In this document: one piece after another, positions 6,247 to 11,899 of the stretch
How the letters are laid out: each line of letters begins with the position of its first letter
Numbering within the stretch: the stretch's first letter is position 1
From: JACCUZ01 sp038246575
GTDB taxonomy: Bacteria; Actinomycetota; Actinomycetes; JACCUZ01
Assembly (NCBI GenBank): GCA_038246575.1
Contig: JBBRVU010000135.1
Coordinates: 1 to 11,899 of the forward strand
Length of the DNA: 11,899 nt
Direction: 5' to 3'
Translations under genes and position numbers: made by a program
The notes under the pieces: generated by a model
Seen by the model: the letters and a program-made list of their open reading frames with translations, nothing else
What the model was told of the DNA's origin: nothing
Databases searched by the model: none

Positions 6247-9200
6247 TCAGGGCCGGTCGTCGGTGAGGTAGCCCCGGCGCCGGGCCACGGCGACGGCCTC
6301 GGTGCGGCCGCCGGCGCCGAGCTTGGCGAGCATGTTGGAGACGTGGACGCTGACGGTCTTGGCGCTGATGAACAGCTGGCCCGCGATCTCCCGGTTGCTG
6401 CGGCCCTGGGCGACCAGCGCGAGCACCTCCTGCTCGCGGGCGGTCAGTGACTCGTCGCGCCGGGAGTCGGTCGGTCGCCCGGCGGGTTCGCCGCCGGCCC
6501 GGAGCTCGCGCAGCAACGGCTCGGCCCCCAGGCGCCGGGCGGTCGTGACCGCCAGCGCCGTTGCCTCGTCGGAATCCGCCGTCCGCCCCCCGGCTCGCAG
6601 CACCGCGGCGAGCCGGGCCTGCGAGCGCGCTGTCTCGAAGACGTGCCCGAAGCTCTCGAACGCCTCGACCGCGCTGCGCCAGAGCGCGACCAGCTCGTCG
6701 AGGTCGGTTGGCGCTGAGCCGACCAGCCAGCGCACCCGCGCGTGCTCGGCCGCTGCGCGGGCCAGCCACGCCAGGCCCTCGGGGCCCTCACTCCACGGGG
6801 ACTTCTGACGGGTGGCAGCGACCCGCTGCGCGGACTCCCACAACTCGTCGGCGCGGGCGACGAGCGCGCCCTGGTCCTGGCTCGGGCTCCGCGGCACGGC
6901 GGCGGCCAGGTGCCCGAGCAGCAGGGCAGCCATCCGGATCCGCGCCTGGAAGTCGGGGTTGGCCCACATCTCCCCGAGGGAGCCGACGACCTGGTCGTAG
7001 GCCGCCGTCGCCGCCGTCAGGTCGCCGCGGTCGCCGTAGAGGTCGATCGCAGCGAACCCGGCGAACAGCGCGACCATGCCCTCCTTCTCAGCGTGCGGCC
7101 GCAGCGACGGCAGCACGTCCAGCGCGGTTGCGTCGCCTCGACCGGCGCGCACCACGAGGCCGCTGGAGACCACCATCGCCTCCGCCAGCTCCGGGGGTGA
7201 CTCGCGCGTCAGGTCGGCCCCACGGGTCGCGGAGTCCCAGTCGCCGAGCACGTATGCCGCCTGGATGCCGAGGACGCGGGACTCCAGTCCGAACGGCGCC
7301 CACGGCCGACCTGAAGCCCGAGCCCGCTTGGTCGCCGCCTTGTACGAGTCGCGTGCCTCCTCGATCAGCCCGTTCTCGTAGCGCATCGTCGCGAGGTTGA
7401 ACCGACCCCGCAGCTCCACCCCGATCTCGCCCGCCGCGGCCGCCTCCGCGACCGTCTGCTCGAGCAGTGCGACCGAGGTCGAGAGCTCGTCGGGCCGTTC
7501 CCGGACTCGGGCCAGCGTCGTCCGCGCGTCGGCGGCGACGTCCACCAGTCCGAGCCGGCTGGCCAGCTCGAGCGCCTCCTCGGCCCAGTGCATCGCGTCC
7601 TCGGGTCGGCGTGCCTCGGAGCTGGCGCGCGCGTGCAACGCCATGACATGGGCGCGCTGAGGATCGTCGGGGTGCTCGGTCACCAGCTCCAGCGCCTCCG
7701 ACGTCACCGCGAGAGCGTCGATGCCGGTGTCGGCGAGCACGGCTGCGGACGCGAGCACCCGCAGCAGCCGGAGCCGGGCGTGCGGGGTCACATCGTGACT
7801 CGCGGCCTTGAGCTGGTCCTGCGCCAGCGCGACCGCACGGTAGGTCTGGCCCGACGCGATCGAGGCCTCACACGCTCGTGCTGTGAGCTCGACGATGTCG
7901 ATGTCGTCGAGCAGGCCCGGGCCCGAGTCGGTGGCCAGCTCGAGCGCGAGCTCGTAGTGCCGGGCAGCCTCGTCCGGCCCCGCGACGGCCATCGCCTCGT
8001 CACCGGCGGCCACGCTGGCCCTGGCGGCGGTGGTCAGGTCGTTGGCGGCGCGCGCGTGCCGGGCCAGCTCGGCGGCGGTCCCGCCGACGCCGCCTTGCTG
8101 CAGGGCTCGCGCGTAGGACGCGTGCAGCCGCACCCGCTCGCCGGGCAGGAGGTCGTCGTAGACGGCCTCCGCGAGAAGCGCGTGCCGGAACGCGTAGCCG
8201 TCGCCGCCCCGCGGCACCAGCACGTTGCGCTCCACCGCGGCACGCAGCGCCGCATCGAGGGTCTCGACCTGGCCGGCCAGCACCCGGTCGAGCAGCTCGT
8301 GGGTCACGCGACGGCCCGACACCGCGGCGGCCCGCACCACCTGACGGGTCTCGTCGTCGAGCTGGTCGAGCCGGACGAGCAGGAGGTCGGCCAGCGCATC
8401 GGGCATGGCGTCCGGCCCGAGATCGGCGGCCTGCACGAGCTCCTCGGTGAAGAACGCGTTGCCCTCGGCCCGCTCGACGATGCCTCGCACACTGCGCTCG
8501 GGCAGCGGGTCGGGATGCAGGGACCCGACGAGAGTGCGTACGTCGTCATCGGCGAGGCGGCTCAGCTCGAGCCGGGTGACGCCGGGCAGCCGCGACCACT
8601 CGGCGGCCGCGGTGCGCAGCGGATGGCGGCGGTGCAGGTCGTCGCTGCGGTAGGACGCGACCAGCGACACGGGGGAGTCGAACCCGCGGGAGAACAGGAA
8701 GTTGAGCATCTCGCGGGTCGAGCGGTCGGCCCAGTGGATGTCCTCGACGACGAGGAGCAAGGGGGCGGTGCGGCCGAGCATCTCGAACGCCGCGTGCACC
8801 GAGGCGAACAGGTCGGGTCGGTCGATCGTCCCGTGGTCACCGTCGGGGGCCGGGTCGCTGTGCTCCGGGAGGGTGCGTCGGGCGGGCAGCAGCCGGGCGA
8901 CCCCGGGGCCGGCATCGAGCAACGTGCGGGCCAGGGTGGGAGAGTCGGTGGCGAGCCGGCCGAACGCCTCGCTGAAGGGGAGGTAAGGCAGGGCGCTGTC
9001 GCCGAAGTCGAGGCAGTGCCCGACAAGCACGCGGTAGCCCGCGGCGTCCGCGCGTGCCCGCAGCTCGGCCAGCAACCGGGTCTTGCCGACTCCGGCGTCC
9101 CCGGCGAGCAGCACGGCACCGTCGGGGACGGGTTGGTCCGAGGGCGGGTCGGTCAGCCCGACGAGGCCCGCCAGGCGGTCGAGCTCATCGGCTCGACCGA

Positions 9201-9267
9201 CCAGCGGGCCTCGAATCTCGGCCGGGACCGGGGGCACGTCGCCCATCATCTCGGGAACCTCCGACAT
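6247..9267 (-). CDS. Large ATP-binding LuxR-family transcriptional regulator (LAL/MalT-like)
   Basis: A 1006-residue regulator with an N-terminal AAA-type ATPase module and a C-terminal DNA-binding domain. RGPLVGRADELDRL starts the ATPase. Walker A is GDAGVGKT (56-63) and Walker B LLLVVEDIHWAD (170-181), followed by SLVASYRSDD. The long middle is Ala/Leu/Glu-rich and helical, as expected for TPR-like sensor repeats. The LuxR helix-turn-helix occupies about 940-1006 (SLTAREQEVLALVAQG, SNREIAGQLFISAKTVSVHV). Members act as ATP-dependent, ligand-controlled activators; the ligand is unknown. I chose the ATG at 9267 because GGAGGG lies seven bases before it; a GTG-initiated extension to 9357 would add 30 residues of non-family sequence. 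It is the last of three minus-strand genes after two 51-codon genes, and ends at a shared terminator. Confidence 0.93.
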   Translation of the reverse strand: MSEVPEMMGDVPPVPAEIRGPLVGRADELDRLAGLVGLTDPPSDQPVPDGAVLLAGDAGVGKTRLLAELRARADAAGYRVLVGHCLDFGDSALPYLPFSEAFGRLATDSPTLARTLLDAGPGVARLLPARRTLPEHSDPAPDGDHGTIDRPDLFASVHAAFEMLGRTAPLLLVVEDIHWADRSTREMLNFLFSRGFDSPVSLVASYRSDDLHRRHPLRTAAAEWSRLPGVTRLELSRLADDDVRTLVGSLHPDPLPERSVRGIVERAEGNAFFTEELVQAADLGPDAMPDALADLLLVRLDQLDDETRQVVRAAAVSGRRVTHELLDRVLAGQVETLDAALRAAVERNVLVPRGGDGYAFRHALLAEAVYDDLLPGERVRLHASYARALQQGGVGGTAAELARHARAANDLTTAARASVAAGDEAMAVAGPDEAARHYELALELATDSGPGLLDDIDIVELTARACEASIASGQTYRAVALAQDQLKAASHDVTPHARLRLLRVLASAAVLADTGIDALAVTSEALELVTEHPDDPQRAHVMALHARASSEARRPEDAMHWAEEALELASRLGLVDVAADARTTLARVRERPDELSTSVALLEQTVAEAAAAGEIGVELRGRFNLATMRYENGLIEEARDSYKAATKRARASGRPWAPFGLESRVLGIQAAYVLGDWDSATRGADLTRESPPELAEAMVVSSGLVVRAGRGDATALDVLPSLRPHAEKEGMVALFAGFAAIDLYGDRGDLTAATAAYDQVVGSLGEMWANPDFQARIRMAALLLGHLAAAVPRSPSQDQGALVARADELWESAQRVAATRQKSPWSEGPEGLAWLARAAAEHARVRWLVGSAPTDLDELVALWRSAVEAFESFGHVFETARSQARLAAVLRAGGRTADSDEATALAVTTARRLGAEPLLRELRAGGEPAGRPTDSRRDESLTAREQEVLALVAQGRSNREIAGQLFISAKTVSVHVSNMLAKLGAGGRTEAVAVARRRGYLTDDRP

Positions 9268-9357
9268 CGGGCGACCCTCCGGTGACTCCTGCTGCCCGGC
9301 GCCGCTCGGCCGCCCGGTTGCGATCGAGCTCCCGGGCGACCCAGGCGTACGCGGCAC

Positions 9358-9513
9358 TCATCCCTCCACCCGGGCCGACGCGGTGCGGCGGCGACGGGAG
9401 AACAGGTGGTGCCCGGTGGGGCGGTGGTCGCGGAACGACGCGGCGATGCTCTCGCGGCGGTAGTCCGCCTCGGTCACGGAGTAGGGGGCGTAGGGACCAA
9501 CGATCGAGCTCAT
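9358..9513 (-). CDS. Small hypothetical protein (51 aa), second gene of the LuxR unit
   Basis: ATG at 9513 is preceded by AAGGAG with a 5-nt spacer, a strong ribosome site that fixes the start and supports real translation. The 51-residue product has a Tyr/Pro-containing N-terminus (GPYAPYSVTEADYRRES) and a very basic end (FSRRRRTASARVEG). There is no signal peptide, membrane segment or cysteine. It lies 90 bp upstream of the LuxR regulator and 72 bp downstream of another 51-codon gene, all on the same strand. I do not recognise a family. Being small, basic and linked to a LuxR regulator, it might be a target or modulator of that regulator, but this is inference. Confidence 0.72.
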   Translation of the reverse strand: MSSIVGPYAPYSVTEADYRRESIAASFRDHRPTGHHLFSRRRRTASARVEG

Positions 9514-9559
9514 GGTGACTCCTTCATCTGGATGGATCGGGTGGCTGGACGGGTGGTCG

Positions 9560-9591
9560 GCTGACAAGCTGACCGGCTGACCGGGTCAGCC
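9560..9591. repeat. Tandem octamer repeat overlapping an inverted repeat
   Basis: GCTGACAA, GCTGACCG and GCTGACCG follow each other directly at 9560-9583. In the same place GGCTGACC (9575-9582) and GGTCAGCC (9584-9591) form an inverted repeat with a 1-nt spacer. The element straddles the stop codon of the first small gene and sits in the gap to the second. It could be a processing or attenuation hairpin, an operator, or simple slippage. Confidence 0.6.
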
Positions 9592-9741
9592 GCCGTACCA
9601 GTCGATGGCGGGGGGCTCCTCGGCGCGCGGGCGCCGGCTGCGCCGGGCCTGCAGGGACAGCCGCAGCGACCCCCAGGAGATCTGCCGACGCTCGCGACGG
9701 CGGCCCTGGCCGGTGGTCTCGTGACGGGTGATGATGCTCAT
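9586..9741 (-). CDS. Small Arg-rich hypothetical protein (51 aa), first gene of the LuxR unit
   Basis: ATG at 9741 is preceded by AGGAGGA with a short spacer, close to the ideal ribosome site. An in-frame ATG at 9780 lacks such a site and the ideal one would fall inside its reading frame. The product is 51 residues, with about a quarter Arg, the segment ISWGSLRLSLQARRSRR in the middle and a C-terminal PPAIDWYGG. A short amphipathic, basic helix is plausible; there is no signal peptide or cysteine. It is the first gene after the divergent control region and precedes another gene of exactly the same length. I do not recognise a family. Its basic character could suit nucleic-acid or membrane-surface binding, but nothing in the sequence decides this. 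Confidence 0.75.
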   Translation of the reverse strand: MSIITRHETTGQGRRRERRQISWGSLRLSLQARRSRRPRAEEPPAIDWYGG

Positions 9742-9851
9742 TGCTTCCTCCTCTGACGGTGCCGGTCTCTCGGCTCCCATGACTCTGCTGCTCTGAGGAG
9801 GGCTGCCACATCGGGAGGTCGTCCTATCTGGCCCGCCGGATCTGACGGGAA

Positions 9852-9881
9852 GGGCCTTAGTTCGCCCGCGGGGGCCTTAGT
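9852..9881. promoter_or_regulatory. 10-bp direct repeat, candidate operator in the divergent region
   Basis: GGGCCTTAGT occurs at 9852-9861 and again at 9872-9881, with starts exactly 20 bp (about two helical turns) apart, so both copies face the same side of the DNA. The intergenic region between the first small gene and the VOC gene is 207 bp; I found no convincing -10/-35 pair for the minus-strand unit in the rest. The LuxR regulator is the obvious candidate binder, but that is inference. Confidence 0.45.
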
Positions 9882-9915
9882 GGGTCTCGCTGTCGAGGAG
9901 GTCGCGCGCTCATAT

Positions 9916-9925
9916 GTGGATCCAC
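9916..9925. promoter_or_regulatory. 10-bp palindrome upstream of the VOC-gene -10 element
   Basis: GTGGATCCAC is perfectly symmetrical and lies 11 bp before the TACGGT hexamer, overlapping where a -35 box would be. It could be a small operator for the VOC gene. A 10-bp palindrome can occur by chance, so support is weak. Confidence 0.25.
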
Positions 9926-9936
9926 CTGCTGGGACC

Positions 9937-9942
9937 TACGGT
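9937..9942 (+). promoter_or_regulatory. Putative -10 element of a leaderless promoter for the VOC gene
   Basis: TACGGT lies 6 nt before the GTG at 9949, the same hexamer and spacing as before the OsmC-like gene. This would start transcription at the start codon and supports the choice of GTG 9949. The GGTGGG that overlaps it is too close to the GTG to be a good ribosome site. Confidence 0.4.
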
Positions 9943-9948
9943 GGGTTC

Positions 9949-10668
9949 GTGTATCTGGAGAACCTCGTCGTCGACGCCGTCGAGCCGCAGCTGCTGGGCC
10001 GGTTCTGGGAGGCGGTGCTCGGCGCCGAGCGGCTGACCGACGAGCCTGCTGCCTTCGAGACGCGGCTCACCGTCGAGGGCGGACCGCTGCTCGACCTGTG
10101 CTTCCAGCGCGTCCCCGAGCCGCCCTTCGAGCTGCCGAGACTCCACCTTGACCTCGTGGGCGGGGCCCGCCAGACCCAGGTGGTCGAGCGGCTGCTCGGG
10201 CTTGGCGCACGAGAGCTCGACATCGGTCAGCGCGATGTGCCCTGGGTCGTGCTCGCCGACCCGGAGGGCAATCCCTGCTGTGTCATGGAGGATCGCGCGG
10301 TGTACGCCGACACCGGACCCCTCGCGGCGCTACCGCTCGACTCTGCCGACCCGGACAGGGACGCGGAGTTCTGGTCCTGGCTGACCGGCTGGACCGACGC
10401 GGTCGGTGTCGCACCCCGGTCCCTGCGCCACCCGTCGCTGCTCGGTCCCCTCCTCGAGCTGTGCCCTGAGCCAGCCCGCAAGGGGACGACCAAGAACCGG
10501 CTGCACCTCGACATCCGGCTCGAGACTGGAGATGACCCCGACGGCGTCGCGGCAAGCATCGCCGAGCGCGGCGGCCGCGAGCTCCACCCGGACTGGGGCG
10601 AGCTGCCGTGGCGGCTGTATGCAGACCCGTCCGGCAACGAGTTCTGCGTGCTTCCGGTGCGGTCCTGA
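9949..10668 (+). CDS. Two-domain VOC (glyoxalase-like) protein
   Basis: A 239-residue protein of two tandem glyoxalase-like (vicinal oxygen chelate) domains. Domain 1 (about 2-114) opens with YLENLVVDAVEPQLLGRFWEAVLG, has RLHLDLV at 64-70 and ends VLADPEGNPCCVM. Domain 2 (about 126-236) opens with LDSADPDRDAEFWSWLTG, repeats the strand as RLHLDIR (184-190) and ends YADPSGNEFCVL. The matching order of blocks shows an internal duplication. VOC proteins bind a metal or a small ligand such as an antibiotic; the conserved His and Glu positions are not enough here to name a substrate or confirm a metal site. The open frame extends upstream to 9880, but family alignment and the TACGGT hexamer favour the GTG at 9949. 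It converges on the ABC ATPase gene. Confidence 0.88.
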   Translation: MYLENLVVDAVEPQLLGRFWEAVLGAERLTDEPAAFETRLTVEGGPLLDLCFQRVPEPPFELPRLHLDLVGGARQTQVVERLLGLGARELDIGQRDVPWVVLADPEGNPCCVMEDRAVYADTGPLAALPLDSADPDRDAEFWSWLTGWTDAVGVAPRSLRHPSLLGPLLELCPEPARKGTTKNRLHLDIRLETGDDPDGVAASIAERGGRELHPDWGELPWRLYADPSGNEFCVLPVRS

Positions 10669-10690
10669 GGAAGAGTCGTACAGCTGAGGC

Positions 10691-10718
10691 GGGGCCAACC
10701 TGAGCCCCTCCGGAAGGG
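10691..10718. terminator. Weak hairpins between convergent VOC and ABC genes
   Basis: In the 52-bp gap, GGGGC (10691-10695) can pair with GCCCC (10704-10708). Overlapping it, CCCT (10706-10709) can pair with AGGG (10715-10718). The stems are short and exclude each other, with no T-run, so this is only a plausible termination region. Confidence 0.3.
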
Positions 10719-10720
10719 AG

Positions 10721-11515
10721 TCAGAGGCGACCGGCGTCGATGATCCGGGCCAGGAACTGCCGGGTCCGGGGCTCGACGGGGGCGCTGAGCACCTGGTCGG
10801 GAGTGCCCTGCTCGCAGACGACGCCGCCGTCGAGGAACACGACCCGGTCCGCGGCCTGCCGGGCGAAGCTCATCTCGTGGGTGGCCATCACGATCGTCAT
10901 GCCCTGGCCCTTGAGCTCTCGGATCAGCTCGAGCACCTCGCCGACGAGCTCGGGGTCCAGGGCGCTGGTGACCTCGTCGAGCAGCAGCAGCCGTGGCTCG
11001 TTGGCCAGCGCCCGCACGATCGCCGCGCGCTGCTGCTGGCCGCCGGAGAGCCGGTCGGGGTACTCCCCGGCCTTGTCGTCGAGCCCGACCCGGCGCAGCA
11101 GCGTCATCGCTCGGTCGACAGCCTCGTCCTTCGCGACCCGCCCGACCAGCCGGGGCGCGAGGGTGATGTTGTCGAGCACAGTCATGTGCGGGAACAGGTT
11201 GTACGCCTGGAACACCACACCGATACGGCGGCGCACCGCATCAGCGTCGACGCGCGGGTCGGTGATGTCCTCGCCGTCGAGGCGGATCACGCCGTCGTCC
11301 ACCGTCTCGAGCAGGTTGATGCAGCGCAGCAGGCTGGACTTGCCCGACCCCGACGCCCCGATCAGGGTCACGACCTCGTGCTCGCCGACGTCGAGGTCGA
11401 CCGAGCGCAGCACCGTGTGCGACCCGAAGCGCAGCACCACGCCCTCGCAGGACAGCACCGCAACGGTGGTCGCCGGACTAGCGGCTGTGGCGTCGGAGGT
11501 GGGTCCGGTCGTCAC
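10721..11515 (-). CDS. Polar amino-acid ABC importer, ATP-binding subunit (GlnQ/HisP type)
   Basis: A 264-residue cytoplasmic ATPase that powers uptake of a polar amino acid. All motifs are intact: Walker A GASGSGKS (53-60), Q-loop VFQAYNLFPHMTV (101-113), signature LSGGQQQR (156-163), Walker B LLLLDEVTSALDPE (176-189) and H-loop ATHEMSFA (211-218). The NLFPHMTVLDN block and the ATHEM motif are typical of the polar amino-acid subgroup. The first 17 residues are a Thr/Ala-rich extension beyond the usual family start. The GTG start at 11515 overlaps the permease TGA by four bases (GTGA), so the two are translationally coupled. The solute-binding protein is not in the window, so the substrate (glutamine, glutamate, arginine or another) cannot be named. 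Confidence 0.95.
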   Translation of the reverse strand: MTTGPTSDATAASPATTVAVLSCEGVVLRFGSHTVLRSVDLDVGEHEVVTLIGASGSGKSSLLRCINLLETVDDGVIRLDGEDITDPRVDADAVRRRIGVVFQAYNLFPHMTVLDNITLAPRLVGRVAKDEAVDRAMTLLRRVGLDDKAGEYPDRLSGGQQQRAAIVRALANEPRLLLLDEVTSALDPELVGEVLELIRELKGQGMTIVMATHEMSFARQAADRVVFLDGGVVCEQGTPDQVLSAPVEPRTRQFLARIIDAGRL

Positions 11516-11899
11516 AGTGCGCCACTTGCCTGCTGTCGGCGGGCGGCCCGCAGGCTGACGTAGTCGGCGATCCGGATGGTCGGGATCGCCAGCAGGATGA
11601 AGAGGATGCCGGCCACGAGGTAGGGCGTGAAGTTGAACGTCGCATCCGAGTTGATCTGCGCCTGCCGCACCGCGTCCAGCGCGCCGAGCACGGAGATCAG
11701 TCCGACGTCCTTCTGCAGGGCGACGAGGTCGTTGAGCAGGGGCGGGACCACCCGGCGTACGGCCTGGGGCAGCACCACCCGGCGCATCGTCTGGCCGTAG
11801 GACAGCCCGAGCGAGCGGGCCGCCGCGCGCTGGCTGGGGTGGACCGAGTCGATGCCGGCCCGGAAGACCTCGGCGACGTACGCCGAGTAGGTCAGCACC
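11512..11899 (-). CDS. Polar amino-acid ABC importer, permease subunit (partial, 5' end outside window)
   Basis: The last 128 or so residues of an inner-membrane permease of the HisMQ/GlnP type. The ABC-interacting EAA loop is clear (AARSLGLSYGQTMRRVVLPQA, shown here without its last residues: AARSLGLSYGQTMRRVVLPQ), followed by RRVVPPLLNDLVALQKDVGL, where LKDTSL-like sequence is usual. One hydrophobic helix spans LVAGILFILLAIPTI near the C-terminus. The preceding SAYVAEVFRAGIDSV is also typical of the family. The frame is open to the window edge and the GTG at 11898 is an internal Val, not a start. Its stop overlaps the ATPase start, showing an operon order of permease then ATPase. Substrate unknown. 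Confidence 0.93.
   Translation of the reverse strand, partial: VLTYSAYVAEVFRAGIDSVHPSQRAAARSLGLSYGQTMRRVVLPQAVRRVVPPLLNDLVALQKDVGLISVLGALDAVRQAQINSDATFNFTPYLVAGILFILLAIPTIRIADYVSLRAARRQQASGAL

Noticed and set aside
7588..9285. Plus-strand open frame of 565 codons opposite the LuxR regulator
   Set aside because: Shadow frame: Gly/Arg/Val/Gln-rich with no domain signal, while the opposite strand carries intact Walker and TPR-like regions.
9358..9741. RiPP precursor peptides
   Set aside because: No leader/core pattern, no Cys/Ser/Thr-rich core and no maturation enzyme or exporter next to them.

Overview
The window is about 11.9 kb of very GC-rich DNA with strongly GC-biased third codon positions. 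Its gene families (two-domain DUF427, DR_2398-type PPOX, GAF-SpoIIE phosphatase, large ATP-binding LuxR regulator, polar amino-acid ABC importer) point to a high-GC actinobacterium. A Nocardioides-like member of the Propionibacteriales is my best guess from protein flavour, but no marker here proves it. There are no rRNA, tRNA, CRISPR or recognisable mobile-element sequences.

Layout. (1) 1-195: a C-rich tract, then a 44-bp near-palindrome with an extra half copy. (2) 196-660 (+): an OsmC/Ohr-family peroxidase-like gene, intact except for one in-frame TGA exactly where the family has its peroxidatic cysteine. A stem-loop resembling a bacterial SECIS follows the TGA directly, so this is a candidate selenoprotein and the most interesting item in the window. 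(3) 676-2353 (-): a small acidic protein, a PPOX-family flavin protein and a two-domain DUF427 protein, all co-directional and possibly one transcript. (4) 2372-6210 (+): purC (SAICAR synthetase), galE-like epimerase, and a GAF/SpoIIE-type PP2C phosphatase whose start overlaps the galE stop. (5) 6215-6242: a perfect 11-bp stem hairpin between convergent genes. (6) 6247-9741 (-): two 51-codon small genes of unknown function followed by a large AAA-ATPase/LuxR-HTH regulator, probably co-transcribed. (7) 9742-9948: a divergent control region with a 10-bp direct repeat spaced 20 bp. (8) 9949-10668 (+): a two-domain VOC/glyoxalase-like protein. (9) 10721-11899 (-): the ATPase and the 3' part of the permease of a polar amino-acid ABC importer, with coupled 4-bp overlap.

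How they fit together: most of the region is housekeeping and stress or signalling genes in short units rather than one pathway. Possible redox themes are the OsmC-like protein, the PPOX protein and the VOC protein. Two regulatory modules are present: a PP2C phosphatase that probably acts on an anti-anti-sigma factor elsewhere, and a LuxR regulator with two small companion ORFs. Three genes (OsmC-like, galE, VOC) have a TANNNT hexamer 6-7 nt before the start codon, which suggests leaderless transcripts and helps choose their starts.
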